From assembly GCA_020024265.1 (NCBI GenBank), contig JAHHTW010000009.1:9331-73330 (forward strand): a stretch of DNA of 64,000 bases. Reading direction: 5' to 3'. The position numbers and the translations under genes were made by a program. This document shows, in pieces, positions 26,496-36,461 of this stretch; within the stretch, counting starts at the first letter, position 1; every line of letters begins with the position of its first letter. This DNA is from Anaerotignum sp. (GTDB lineage Bacteria; Bacillota; Clostridia; Lachnospirales; Anaerotignaceae). The notes below the pieces were generated by a model. It did no database searches and was not told where the DNA came from. It was given only the letters and a program-made list of their open reading frames with translations.

Positions 26496-27356
26496 TCAAT
26501 TTTCCATGTTGGAATCAGGTGGTATCAGGTTCTGTTCTTTTTGGTAGCGAACAATCAACTGTATGAACAGTATGATGGTTGGCAGTACCATCAAAAGGGA
26601 GGCATAGAATATGGTGTCTTGTATCAATGGGGTATCCCATGTCGGTGGCAGTGTGGAAAGAAAATTGTTTAAGATATGCATCACTATCACAATCTTGAGA
26701 TCACGTGTTTTTGCATAAATGAGTCCCAAACCCAGACCAAGAATGGCAGTGTATACCACTTGTACAGGTTCTTGATGCCACAAGCCAAAGAGTACCGCAG
26801 AAACAATAATTGGAAAATATCCTGTTTTTATATTTTCTAAATAATGGAAAACAATGCCACGAAACAATAGTTCCTCCACAATCGGACCAATCAATACAAC
26901 GGACAGAAATACCCATAAATAAGATTCGTTTGCGATATAGCTCCAAGATTCCTCAAAGCTTTGCAGGCTTTCTGAAATGATGGGGGCAGAGCCCAAAAAA
27001 GATTCCGCAATGATGAACCATATGATAGAAAAACCGCCAAATCCCAATACCCATATGATGATTTTTGGTACAATGTTTGCTTCCTGGCTACCTATGGTAC
27101 ATGTATTGGTTTGCTTTTTTTGTCGCCATATATGATAGAGCCATAATATAAAAATCACAAGCAATACGCTGCAAGCGATGCTGTCGATCATAGAATAATG
27201 GTTCCAAAGTTCATCGTTTGGGAAAACAAATTGAAAGCCAAAGAGAAACAAAATGCTGATGCCGTTATAAATCCAGATGGCAAGCAAAGCAAATAAGGCG
27301 CTTGTATATTTTTGACCGATTTTCATTGTGTTCCCAGTTTCTGTGTTTTTGCCCAT
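26496..27356 (-). CDS. CPBP-family intramembrane metalloprotease
   Basis: A 286-residue membrane protein of the CPBP (Abi/Rce1-like) family with about eight helices. The catalytic glutamates are in EELLFRG, followed by FGLWHQEP and HILNNF histidine motifs. Substrates are unknown. An upstream in-frame ATG exists, but ATG 27356 has AAGGAGG ten nt before it. The TlpA-like gene begins 22 nt after its stop, so it probably heads that operon. Confidence 0.88.
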   Translation of the reverse strand: MGKNTETGNTMKIGQKYTSALFALLAIWIYNGISILFLFGFQFVFPNDELWNHYSMIDSIACSVLLVIFILWLYHIWRQKKQTNTCTIGSQEANIVPKIIIWVLGFGGFSIIWFIIAESFLGSAPIISESLQSFEESWSYIANESYLWVFLSVVLIGPIVEELLFRGIVFHYLENIKTGYFPIIVSAVLFGLWHQEPVQVVYTAILGLGLGLIYAKTRDLKIVIVMHILNNFLSTLPPTWDTPLIQDTIFYASLLMVLPTIILFIQLIVRYQKEQNLIPPDSNMEN

Positions 27357-28000
27357 GGGTAAATCGCCTCCTTGTGTGTTTGTCTGTTTAGGAATACAGA
27401 CTGCTTTTGGGTGTTGTTCTGTCTGTTTGTAATGCATACGTAGCTGTGTGTGCGTCTGTGTGAATCACAATCCAGATAGAATATAGCACAGGCATAGGGG
27501 GGCTTTGCTCTGGCGTTTTTTTATTTTATCATATTTTATGTACAGAGGATAGAGTCTATATTTTACAGATGTTACACACAAAAAACACAAAAGCTGTTCT
27601 GCTTGTCATGTAAAAATCGTTTGTGTATCGACATGATATAGAAAAATTATATAAAAAAGTATTATTTTTTGATTTTCAATTATTGGTTTTTGATGTAAAA
27701 TAAATGCTGAAGCAAAATTTTGGCTACATTGGCATGGGAATGGGTTTGACAAAATCACAAAAGGAAAAATGGAAAAATCTGTTTGCCCAATATGCCGCTT
27801 CGAGAAAACAAAATGAGAGATGGTACATTTGCAACATGGTGTGTTTTTCATACGCCATTGATGTAATGTATGGCATAAACCATACAAAAAGAACACAGCA
27901 GATAACGGTAGATATATGAAGCTTTGCAGAGAATGATTGGACTACACATGATCAGAAAGGATGTCAGATGATGAAAAAGAGGATGTATGATTGAATAAAA
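27357..28000. other. Intergenic stretch, no gene seen
   Basis: This 644-nt region separates divergent operons. It is AT-rich and should contain the promoters of both, but I could not find a convincing -35/-10 pair. Short open frames here look random: no ribosome sites and no recognisable protein. Confidence 0.5.
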
Positions 28001-31000
28001 ATGACATACCGACAATTATACTCCAAAGAAGCAGATACCGTACGAAAGGGGATGCTTTTTCGTGCAATACAGACGCTGCCATATGTGCAGGAATCAAGAA
28101 AGGGGCAGAAGGAGATGCAGCGCCAAAAGAAAAAACAGCGTTCTATTTTTTATACAATTCAAAAACCCTTGATCTGTTTATTATTGATTGAATGTTTGTT
28201 TATTATCGGAGTTCCCATTTTTAGTGGTGTATTTAAGGAACTCAATCGTAACAAGGAAGATATTTTTGATCAACAAGTAGAAAACAGAAAAATTAGCTTA
28301 GAAACAACCATGAATGCCGTATGGGCAGATTTGCGACAATTGTCTGCTACAATCAATCGTTCAGCAAATGACATGATGCAGAAGGAGCAAATCACAATGC
28401 AGGAATTGCAAAATCATCCGGAAAAATGCAATGAATTGCTTTTGGACATTTCTGATGATATGATTACAGAGCTTTATTTGAAGCGTGTCAATGGGATTTA
28501 TGTGATGCTCAATACAGAGGATTTGCAAGAAAAAAAGAATGCTGGTAAGGTGTTTAGCCGTAGGGGACTGCATATTTTTGATACGAATCCTTCTATTACG
28601 CCATCAGAGCGCAAATCGGATTTATTTTTGTGCCATGCGTCCACTGCTCTGGTCAGAAACCTGAATATGGCAGTAGATGCAAACTGGAAGCCCAGTTATA
28701 TTTTCGACCCGAAGCATCATACCACAGATTATGATTTTCTCTATCTTCCTTTTCAAACGGCATATTATGCAAAAAAGACAGAAAACCCAAAGGAATTTGG
28801 ATATTGGTTTTTTGACCGCTCCAAATGGAGTGAAACCGGTGAAAGCAGATTGACATATTCCCAGCCTCTGATACTGGAGGATGGTACGGTATATGGTGTT
28901 TTGGGAATAGAAGTCACAAATGATTATCTTTATACATTGCTGCCACATCAGGAATTGACACTGGAAGATGGTATTGGCACCTATGCTCTGGTGAATATGG
29001 AACAGGAAGAGAACAAAACCTATTTGAAACAAGTGGTCAAAGATCCAACGGTACCACAGCATGAATTTTTGATGCCAGATGCAAAGATTCTCCCCATGCG
29101 AAGCAGGATCAATAGCTATGAGCTGCAAGCAAATGAGAAAACATACTATATTACCACACATCCTTTGCTGCTTTATGGCAGTCGCAATTATGTGGATTCG
29201 CCGCAATGGATGCTCATTGGCATGGTAGATGAAAGTCATTTGTATCAGTTTTCAAAGTATATTGCTTATATCGTTGGTATGGGTGTCATATTGCTGATGA
29301 TATCCGGTGTGACGGGGAATGTTTTGGTTTCCAGACGGCTATCCTTACCCATACGAAAGCTTTCTAATCAAGTATATGATGCACAAAAGCAGGGCTTGGG
29401 TGTACCAAATTTATCAGAAACCGGTATTGTAGAGATTGACCATTTTTCCAATGCCATTATGAGATTGAGCCAAGAAGTGACGCAAACGTCTGCACGGTTC
29501 TTGCGTATTATAGAAATGGCAACCGGAGAAATTGCAGGATTTGAAATTCGGAAAAATGATACCATATTTATTACAGTCAATTTCTTTTCGTTGTTGAATA
29601 TTCAGATGCAGCAGGAACATCCCATTACATTATCGGAATTCCAAAGCTGCATGAGTCAGCTCAAAAAAACAGTGCCATATACGGAAAGACCGGATGGTAG
29701 TATGGTATATGAGATTGAAACCGATACGCAACAAAAGCGGTATGTCCGTATCAGCGTAAAGCAGTGGGAAGGAATCACCACAGGGCTTGCAGAGGATATT
29801 ACAGCATTGGTTGTGGAAAAGCAAATGATTGAATATGATCGTGACTATGATTTGCTGACAGGACTTTTGAATCGTCGTGCGTTTTATAGAGAAGTGGAAA
29901 AAATATTCCATGAAAAAGAAATGGATGGTTATGGTGCGGTTTTGATGATGGACTTGGACAACTTAAAGAAAATGAATGATCATTTTGGACATGAGTGGGG
30001 CGACCGTTATTTACAGCAAGGTGCATTTGGTTTGGCATCTGCTGCTCCTTCCAATTCCATATTGGCACGATTGGGCGGAGATGAATTTGCGATTGTATTT
30101 TACGGATATCAGAATCAGGAGGCGGCATATGACGCAGTGCAGGTATTCCAAAAGCAGGCGTGGAACAGCAGTTTTCTGGCACCGAATGGTGAAATGTATC
30201 CGGTGCAGATCTCTGCCGGATTGGCGTTGTATCCCAAAGACAGCAGAGATTTCCATGAACTGATGAAATTTGCTGATTTTGCATTGTATCAGGTCAAACG
30301 CACGCATAAGGGTGTTTTGGGGATATTTGATGTTGCGGTATATATTCAGGAGAATCTCATGGCACAAAGTCGTATGGAATTACAAAAAATATTGGATGAA
30401 GAATTGATAGCCTACTATTTCCAGCCGATATTCAGTGCAAAGGATGGAGAGGTATATGCCTATGAAGCATTGATGCGTGTGGATACGCCAAACATACATA
30501 CACCCGATCAACTTTTGGATTTGGCACAGCAAGAGTATAAGCTCAGAGAGATTGAACGTTTGACAATGCTCAAATCCACAGAAGCATATAACAAATTGCT
30601 GAAGGAAAATCTGGTAAATCCTAAGGCATATTTGTTCATCAATTCCATTGGAAACCAATGGATTGGGGAAGAGGAACAAAGGTTTATACAAACAACCTAT
30701 CCGTCTTTGGCTCCAAGGATTGTTGCTGAGATTACAGAAATTACGGATATTGATTCTCAGGCATTGGCAAAGAAACGGAAAATGCGTTGCTTCTCAGGCT
30801 TGTTTGCGTTAGATGATTATGCGGTTGGATATAATAAAGAAGGGAATCTTTTGGATGTTGCACCGAATTTTGTCAAGCTGGATTTGGGTATGGTGCGAGG
30901 AATTGATACCGATGGAAATAAGCAGCAGATGGTATCAAATTTGGTAAGATATGCACATCAGCGAGATATGTTGATTATTGCAGAAGGGTTGGAAAGCGCA

Positions 31001-31150
31001 GGAGAAATTCAAAAATGCTTGGAATTGCATGTAGATCTTTTGCAGGGCTTTGCATTGGCAATTCCCAAGGCGGTGCCGGATCAGATTTCAAAGGAAGCCA
31101 AGCAGGTACTGCAAACATTCTGGAACACGAGAAAGGATGAAACAATATGA
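28001..31150 (+). CDS. Cache-HAMP-GGDEF-EAL cyclic-di-GMP protein
   Basis: A large membrane protein (up to 1049 residues). A helix lies near 58-78, a long extracytoplasmic Cache-type domain to about 420, a second helix near 425-445, then HAMP, a linker domain, GGDEF (ARLGGDEFAIV) and EAL. The EAL catalytic set looks complete: YEALMR, an Asn in LFINSIGN, VAEITE, DDY, VKLD, AEGLES and LLQGFAL. No RxxD inhibitory site precedes GGDEF. It may make or, more likely, net degrade c-di-GMP. The start is uncertain: ATG 28001 lacks a clear ribosome site and 28052 or 28115 are possible. It overlaps the next gene by ATGA. Confidence 0.9.
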   Translation: MTYRQLYSKEADTVRKGMLFRAIQTLPYVQESRKGQKEMQRQKKKQRSIFYTIQKPLICLLLIECLFIIGVPIFSGVFKELNRNKEDIFDQQVENRKISLETTMNAVWADLRQLSATINRSANDMMQKEQITMQELQNHPEKCNELLLDISDDMITELYLKRVNGIYVMLNTEDLQEKKNAGKVFSRRGLHIFDTNPSITPSERKSDLFLCHASTALVRNLNMAVDANWKPSYIFDPKHHTTDYDFLYLPFQTAYYAKKTENPKEFGYWFFDRSKWSETGESRLTYSQPLILEDGTVYGVLGIEVTNDYLYTLLPHQELTLEDGIGTYALVNMEQEENKTYLKQVVKDPTVPQHEFLMPDAKILPMRSRINSYELQANEKTYYITTHPLLLYGSRNYVDSPQWMLIGMVDESHLYQFSKYIAYIVGMGVILLMISGVTGNVLVSRRLSLPIRKLSNQVYDAQKQGLGVPNLSETGIVEIDHFSNAIMRLSQEVTQTSARFLRIIEMATGEIAGFEIRKNDTIFITVNFFSLLNIQMQQEHPITLSEFQSCMSQLKKTVPYTERPDGSMVYEIETDTQQKRYVRISVKQWEGITTGLAEDITALVVEKQMIEYDRDYDLLTGLLNRRAFYREVEKIFHEKEMDGYGAVLMMDLDNLKKMNDHFGHEWGDRYLQQGAFGLASAAPSNSILARLGGDEFAIVFYGYQNQEAAYDAVQVFQKQAWNSSFLAPNGEMYPVQISAGLALYPKDSRDFHELMKFADFALYQVKRTHKGVLGIFDVAVYIQENLMAQSRMELQKILDEELIAYYFQPIFSAKDGEVYAYEALMRVDTPNIHTPDQLLDLAQQEYKLREIERLTMLKSTEAYNKLLKENLVNPKAYLFINSIGNQWIGEEEQRFIQTTYPSLAPRIVAEITEITDIDSQALAKKRKMRCFSGLFALDDYAVGYNKEGNLLDVAPNFVKLDLGMVRGIDTDGNKQQMVSNLVRYAHQRDMLIIAEGLESAGEIQKCLELHVDLLQGFALAIPKAVPDQISKEAKQVLQTFWNTRKDETI

Positions 31151-31692
31151 AAAAATTACTGGTTGTCATTGATATGCAAAATGATTTTATTGATGGAGCT
31201 TTGGGTACAGAGGAAGCGCAGGCAATCGTAGAACCGGTTTTGCAAAAAATCAAACAATATCCAAAGGATTGTATTTATGCAACAAGAGATACACACGGTA
31301 CAGATTATCTGGATACACAGGAAGGCAAATTTCTACCTGTAGTGCATTGTGTGGAAAATACAAAGGGCTGGGAGTTTCCCGATGCAATTGATGCAGCATT
31401 GGATGGAGCGGTTGTCATCCAAAAATCAACATTTGGATCTTCTGCACTGGCGGATATGCTGTATTTTGAAACCATAGGGCAAGATGAAGTGGAGATTGAG
31501 TTGGTTGGACTCTGCACAGATATTTGTGTGGTATCCAATGCTATGTTGATTAAAGAAAAACTGCCGGAAGTAAAATTGATTGTAGATGCATCCTGCTGTG
31601 CGGGTGTGACACCAAAAAGCCATGCAGCTGCACTCACAACAATGAAGATGTGCCAATGTGTGATTCGTGGAGGTGAAGGTTATGAGAGATGA
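31147..31692 (+). CDS. Isochorismatase-fold cysteine hydrolase (nicotinamidase-like)
   Basis: A 181-residue cysteine hydrolase with the triad D9 (VIDMQNDF), K93 and C127 (CTDICV). The aspartate and histidine of RDTH and VVHC fit metal binding as in nicotinamidases. Nicotinamide deamidation for NAD salvage is the best guess, but related amidases share the motifs. It is coupled by ATGA to the GGDEF-EAL gene and overlaps the aminopeptidase start by 11 nt, so the three are one operon. Confidence 0.86.
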   Translation: MKKLLVVIDMQNDFIDGALGTEEAQAIVEPVLQKIKQYPKDCIYATRDTHGTDYLDTQEGKFLPVVHCVENTKGWEFPDAIDAALDGAVVIQKSTFGSSALADMLYFETIGQDEVEIELVGLCTDICVVSNAMLIKEKLPEVKLIVDASCCAGVTPKSHAAALTTMKMCQCVIRGGEGYER

Positions 31693-32800
31693 GCGTTTGG
31701 AAAAACTGGCAGATGTGTTGGTTCATTACGCAGTCGCAGTCAAAGCGGGGGATAAGGTTGCAATTTCCGCTGAGGACTGTGCGATTCCCTTTATCAAGGC
31801 AGTGGCAAGAGCCGCACAAAAGCAAGGGGGTCTGGTAGAATATTATGTGGATATTCCGGATGTGGATGCGGAAATCGTAAAAAACGGTACAAAACAGCAG
31901 TATGCAAGAGCCAATAAACGATTTGGCGATTGTGCAGCTTCGGATGTTTGGATCAGTGCATGGGGCAGCGAAAATACAAAAACAATGCAGTCCATACCTG
32001 CCGAACGCTTGAAGGAACGCAGATTGGCAAATGCAGAAAACAGAAAGCTGTATTCTGATCGCATGGGCAGCGGTGCATTGCGTTGGTGCGGTACACAGTT
32101 TCCGACAAATGGAGATGCACAGAATGCGGGGATGAGTTTGGAAGAATATGAAGACTTTGTATATCAGGCAGGTTATTTATATGAGGCAGACCCTGTAAAG
32201 AAGTGGAAAGAGATGGAAGCGGAACAGGAAAAGTGGGTAAAGTATCTCAATCAGAAAAAAGAGCTTCATATATTATCCGAGAATACAGATATTACAGTAC
32301 GTATTGAAGGCAGAAAATGGATCAACTGCTGTGGAAAGGAGAATTTTCCGGATGGTGAAATTTTTACTTCTCCAATAGAAGATGGAGTTGATGGGTATAT
32401 TACATTTTCTTATCCCTCTATCATCAATGGGCATGAGTTTGAGCAGGTAAAGCTTACAGTCAGCAAGGGGCGAATTGTGGAAGCAACTTGTAGGGATGCG
32501 GAAAAAGAGAAGGATTTGCTTTCTTATATTGATACAGATGCAGGCTCTCGTTATTTTGGAGAGGTTGCGATTGGAACCAATTATGGCATACAAAGGCATA
32601 CAAAAAATATATTGTTTGATGAAAAAATTGGTGGTTCGATGCATATGGCAATTGGTGAGGGCTTCCAAGAAGCGGGCGGCAAAAATACTTCTGCCATTCA
32701 TTGGGATATGATCAATGATATGAAAAAATGTGGAAAAATTTATGCGGATGGCGAGTTGTTTTATGAGAATGGGAAGTTTCGCAATGAAATATTGTCATAA
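31682..32800 (+). CDS. M29-family aminopeptidase
   Basis: A 372-residue thermophilic-type metalloaminopeptidase (PepS/AmpS family). Metal-ligand regions include FPDGEIFTSPIEDGVDG, GEVAIGTN and the C-terminal GGSMHMAIGEGF with AIHWDMI. It releases N-terminal residues from peptides in the cytoplasm. ATG 31682, behind AGGTGAAGGTT and overlapping the preceding stop, matches the family N-terminus (MRDERLEKLADVLVHYAV). It is last in the operon with the hydrolase. Confidence 0.9.
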   Translation: MRDERLEKLADVLVHYAVAVKAGDKVAISAEDCAIPFIKAVARAAQKQGGLVEYYVDIPDVDAEIVKNGTKQQYARANKRFGDCAASDVWISAWGSENTKTMQSIPAERLKERRLANAENRKLYSDRMGSGALRWCGTQFPTNGDAQNAGMSLEEYEDFVYQAGYLYEADPVKKWKEMEAEQEKWVKYLNQKKELHILSENTDITVRIEGRKWINCCGKENFPDGEIFTSPIEDGVDGYITFSYPSIINGHEFEQVKLTVSKGRIVEATCRDAEKEKDLLSYIDTDAGSRYFGEVAIGTNYGIQRHTKNILFDEKIGGSMHMAIGEGFQEAGGKNTSAIHWDMINDMKKCGKIYADGELFYENGKFRNEILS

Positions 32801-33262
32801 TACACAGCTTGCGTTATATCATAAAAAATGAGTGTGGTGCGCTGCCGACAGTTTTGGATTTGTTCAGGCACAGATACAGAAAAAGCAGGGAACTTTTGTG
32901 TTCTTTGCTTTTTTTGTAAAATAAATGGATTTAATTTTTTTAATATTGGCATCATATCTCAGAAGAACAATGCCGTTTTTTTGCAATATGTCATAGTGTT
33001 TTACGAAGTACTGCAATTGGCTGCCATAAAATCATGTGAAAAGTACCAAAGAATGGTTGAAATCGCAGACGATCAACATACAGTAAGCCTGAAGAGATCT
33101 CCGCTTTGTGGGATTTTGTCACATAAAGAATAATAATTATCATTTGACTTTTTTTGTTGATTGGGTTAAAATACCCTTAAAGACTATGATTTCATGCGAT
33201 CATACAAATGAAAAAATAATATGTCTGAATGACCAAAAGGGGGATGCAAAGGAGGATTCTGT
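32801..33262. other. Intergenic stretch with a promoter near its end
   Basis: 462 nt without a gene. Apart from the promoter at 33144-33172 I see nothing recognisable. Short open frames here lack ribosome sites. Confidence 0.5.
33144..33172 (+). promoter_or_regulatory. Sigma-A promoter of the GNAT/DUF2156 pair
   Basis: TTGACT at 33144-33149, a 17-nt spacer and TAAAAT at 33167-33172. The leader would be about 85 nt. Confidence 0.75.
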
Positions 33263-34360
33263 ATGGAGCTGCTCAGAATTGCAAAACAAGAGGATATACC
33301 AAATTTCTATCAATTATGGAAGCTCTGCTTTGGTGACAGCGATGACTTTTGCGATTGGTTTTTTCGCAATCGCTTTGCACCGGAGTATTCTGTTTGCTTA
33401 CAAAATGCAGATGGTTTTGCCTCTTGTATGCAAGCATTTCCCTATATGGTATGGATACGTGGCAAAAAAATACCGGGGGCAATGATGTGCGGTGTTTGCA
33501 CACACCCAAAAGAGCGTAAAAAAGGATATATGGGAAAGGTTTTTTCCTATGATATGCAGGTACTGCATCAAAAGGGTATAGCGGTTGCGGTACATACACC
33601 GGCAGTTTTGCCAAGCTATTTTTCCTTTGGGCATTATCCTGTGGCAGATGCTCGTTATTTGACGGCACAAGCCATTCCCAAAGGATTCCGGAAACGGGAG
33701 CATAGCATATTATTGGAAGGAACAGGTTATAAAAAGGCTTATGCCTGCTATGAAAGCCATGCCTCGAAATACAGTGGTATGATTTGTCGTACAGAAGCAG
33801 ATTTTGTACGAAAAATGGAAGATTATGCAGCAGATGGCGGTAGGTGTATGGCAGATTCTCAACAGGTACAGGCATATGTTTGCTATTATCAAACCGAAGA
33901 AGCGCTCACCTGCGTAGAGGCTGTAGGTGAAGAAACAGCTTTGCAAGAGGTGTTGGAAGGATTGTTTGCAGAAGCGGCAGGATTGTCGCTTTCTGTAAAA
34001 TTGCCGCCAAAAAGCAGATTGACATTTCCTTTTGCACAATCAGAAGTGAAACAAAAGGGTGTTATGGGACTTGTGAATATTGCTTTGCTTTTGCAAAAAT
34101 TGGGATTGGATGCAAAGGCGACTTTTATGGTGACGGATTCTGTCATAGAACAAAACAATGGATGTTTTACATTGAATGGAAGCATCAGCAGCAATCCGCC
34201 GGCTTTTGCGATTCCAAGCGGCAGACTGCTTCCGGTTTTGGTGGGGTATCAAACACTGGAAGAACAAAAGGAATGGATTACCATATACGATATGGATGGA
34301 TTTTTGGAAATTCAGAACAAACTACCACGAATGGATTGTTATATTATTGATGAGTATTGA
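33263..34360 (+). CDS. Eis-like GNAT family N-acetyltransferase
   Basis: A 365-residue protein built like Eis: an N-terminal GNAT domain with the acetyl-CoA loop VCTHPKERKKGYMGKV near 81-96, a second degenerate GNAT region, and a C-terminal SCP2-like domain. Eis enzymes acetylate amines (aminoglycosides or protein lysines); the substrate here is unknown. AAAGGAGG lies upstream of ATG 33263. It is followed closely by the DUF2156 gene. Confidence 0.85.
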   Translation: MELLRIAKQEDIPNFYQLWKLCFGDSDDFCDWFFRNRFAPEYSVCLQNADGFASCMQAFPYMVWIRGKKIPGAMMCGVCTHPKERKKGYMGKVFSYDMQVLHQKGIAVAVHTPAVLPSYFSFGHYPVADARYLTAQAIPKGFRKREHSILLEGTGYKKAYACYESHASKYSGMICRTEADFVRKMEDYAADGGRCMADSQQVQAYVCYYQTEEALTCVEAVGEETALQEVLEGLFAEAAGLSLSVKLPPKSRLTFPFAQSEVKQKGVMGLVNIALLLQKLGLDAKATFMVTDSVIEQNNGCFTLNGSISSNPPAFAIPSGRLLPVLVGYQTLEEQKEWITIYDMDGFLEIQNKLPRMDCYIIDEY

Positions 34361-34413
34361 GTAAGAGCAGGTGTATATGTCGTATGGCTGCTCAAATGAT
34401 GGAGGAAAATATT

Positions 34414-35412
34414 ATGCCGATGATGTGTTTGGACGAAGAAAGGTCGATAGAGAGTGAAGAAAATCAAAAGGAATTGGTGTTTCATCCAATTACTTTAGAA
34501 GCAAAGGAATTGATTGAAAGCTATACTGTGCCATGGCAGATGGATTGCTCCGATTTGTCGTTTGCCAATTTGTTTATTTGGGGTACAGAAGGAAAAATGC
34601 AGTATGCAGAAAAAAATCAAGTATTGTATATCAAGTTGGACTTTGAGGGAGTTCCCATGTTTTTCTGGGCGCCGATTCCCAAGAAAGGCATTGCTGTGGA
34701 TTATCGTAAGGCAATTGATGAGGCAGTTGCATACATGCATCAGGAGGGCGTAGAACCCACATTCCGTTCTGTATGGACAACATTTCGTGATATGATGTTA
34801 CAGGCATATCCAAAGATGTTTGTTATGCCTACAGATATTGCATGGGATTATGTATATGAACAGGAAGCGCTGGCAACACTTCGTGGTAAAAAACTGCATG
34901 GCAAGCGTAACCATATCAATAAATTCTTGGCGGCATATCCGGACTATGAATACAAAAAGCTGGATGAAAGCAATGTTGCGGATTGCATTGCACTTTATGA
35001 TAAATGGATTTCTGAAAAAGAACCGTCCAAAGAGCTGGAAGATGAACGCAAATCCGTGCTGTTGGCATTGCAGAATATGAAAGCCTTGGGTTTAACCGGT
35101 GGTGCTATTTATGTGAATGGCAAGTTGGGGGCATTTACGGTAGGCGAGCGTATTCGGGAGGATGTACAGCTGGTGCATATCGAAAAGGCGGATACAGATA
35201 TTGATGGACTGTATCCTATGATCAATCAGCAGTATGTGTTGCATGAGTGTACGGATGTTTTGTATATCAACCGTGAGGAAGATATGGGGCATGCTGGCAT
35301 GCGCAAGGCAAAACGATCTTATCAACCATGCTATATGGTGGAAAAATATCTGTTGAGTCTAAGAGATCTTTCACAAGATCCAAATATTTGGGGAATAAAA
35401 GAAGAAGAATAA
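34414..35412 (+). CDS. DUF2156 (phosphatidylglycerol lysyltransferase-type GNAT) protein
   Basis: A 332-residue double-GNAT protein of the DUF2156 group, related to the aminoacyl-transferase domain of MprF and to FemX-like enzymes. Visible motifs are LHGKRNHINKFLAAYPDY, AIYVNGKLGAFTVGERI and the C-terminal YINREEDMGHAGMRKAKRSYQP. No membrane flippase domain is fused, so it is a soluble form of unknown acceptor. Several in-frame starts exist upstream. ATG 34414 is preferred because GGAGG lies 8-9 nt before it. Confidence 0.85.
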   Translation: MPMMCLDEERSIESEENQKELVFHPITLEAKELIESYTVPWQMDCSDLSFANLFIWGTEGKMQYAEKNQVLYIKLDFEGVPMFFWAPIPKKGIAVDYRKAIDEAVAYMHQEGVEPTFRSVWTTFRDMMLQAYPKMFVMPTDIAWDYVYEQEALATLRGKKLHGKRNHINKFLAAYPDYEYKKLDESNVADCIALYDKWISEKEPSKELEDERKSVLLALQNMKALGLTGGAIYVNGKLGAFTVGERIREDVQLVHIEKADTDIDGLYPMINQQYVLHECTDVLYINREEDMGHAGMRKAKRSYQPCYMVEKYLLSLRDLSQDPNIWGIKEEE

Positions 35413-35433
35413 TGTAATTTGTTAAGATTTTGT

Positions 35434-35469
35434 GCAGTGTGTTTCTCAAAAGAAACATGCTGCTTTTTT
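35434..35469 (+). terminator. Intrinsic terminator
   Basis: A 12-bp stem (35434-35445 with 35452-35463, two wobbles), loop TCAAAA, then T6. Confidence 0.88.
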
Positions 35470-35553
35470 GTTGCAATATTTATGCAAAGCATGATATATG
35501 CGGCATATATGCAATGTTTCTATGATATATGAAAAAATGTTTTTACAAAATCC

Positions 35554-35582
35554 TTGACAAGAAAGCAAAGAATTTGTATAAT
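35554..35582 (+). promoter_or_regulatory. Perfect-consensus sigma-A promoter of the NlpC/P60 gene
   Basis: TTGACA at 35554-35559, a 17-nt spacer and TATAAT at 35577-35582. Confidence 0.93.
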
Positions 35583-35630
35583 TATCTTAATAATTTTGTA
35601 ATAATTCGAAAGCTTGGAGGATACTATATT

Positions 35631-36437
35631 ATGATACAGTCAAAAGCAATGCGTCAAATTTGTATTACAGCCGTCTGTGCCGTTTTGGGCAATACGTGTG
35701 TATTTGCAGCAGATTTGCCCGCTACATCTCATCAAAATACAGCAGTAGTGGAACAATCTATTTCCGAAACATCTTATCTGACTACGGATAATGTCAATAC
35801 TGATCTTACAAAAGTAGCAGATGAATCTCAATGTGCAGTAGTTACCGCACAGACCGGTTTGAATTTACGAAAAGAAGCATCCACCATCTCTACCATTTTG
35901 CGTGCGTTGCCTTATGGTACAGTAACAACGGTAGACCGTGTAGGCCCTGAATGGGTACGTGTCATTACAGATGATGGTGTCAAAGGGTATGTCAGCGCAC
36001 AGTATGTTTCTCTGCGTTCTGTGGAAGAAGTTTCCCGTTCTGCAGCTGCATATTCCAACAAAGGACAGGAAATTGTATCTTATGCACAGCAGTTCATTGG
36101 CACACCTTATGTATGGGGTGGTACCAATCTGAATAGCGGCGTAGATTGCTCCGGTTTTGTATATGCGGTATTGCGGGATTTTGGTATTAGCGTAAACAGA
36201 ACATCTTCTGGCATGGCAAGCAATGGCATTGCTGTAGAAAAATCAGATTTGCAGGCTGGCGATTTGGTATTCTTCAACAGTGGTGGCAACAGTGGCATTT
36301 CTCATGTAGGTATTTACATGGGCGATGGTAATTATATTCATTCTACAGACGGTGCTGCTTATGGTGTTACCATTACATCCCTAAACAGTTCTTACAGTGC
36401 ACGTACATATGTAACCGCAAGACGTGTGATTCGATAA
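35631..36437 (+). CDS. Secreted SH3-NlpC/P60 cell-wall endopeptidase
   Basis: A 268-residue exported protein. The signal peptide is about 1-26, with cleavage near CVFAA. A bacterial SH3 domain covers about 75-135 (TGLNLRKEAS, VKGYVSAQYVSL). A C-terminal NlpC/P60 domain has catalytic Cys in VDCSGFVYAV, His in ISHVGIYMGD and a second His in YIHS. It would cut D-glutamyl-diaminopimelate-type bonds in peptidoglycan. The start at 35631 has GGAGG ten nt upstream. A consensus promoter suggests strong expression in growth. It is monocistronic. Confidence 0.94.
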   Translation: MIQSKAMRQICITAVCAVLGNTCVFAADLPATSHQNTAVVEQSISETSYLTTDNVNTDLTKVADESQCAVVTAQTGLNLRKEASTISTILRALPYGTVTTVDRVGPEWVRVITDDGVKGYVSAQYVSLRSVEEVSRSAAAYSNKGQEIVSYAQQFIGTPYVWGGTNLNSGVDCSGFVYAVLRDFGISVNRTSSGMASNGIAVEKSDLQAGDLVFFNSGGNSGISHVGIYMGDGNYIHSTDGAAYGVTITSLNSSYSARTYVTARRVIR

Positions 36438-36461
36438 ATAACATAGTATCAGACAGAAATG

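Noticed and set aside
27704..27919. Plus-strand open frame of 71 codons in the 27.4-28.0 kb gap
   Set aside because: No ribosome site, random-looking composition and no recognisable domain.
27991..28191. TTG-started frame overlapping the start of the GGDEF-EAL gene
   Set aside because: No conserved content, and it overlaps the real gene in another frame.
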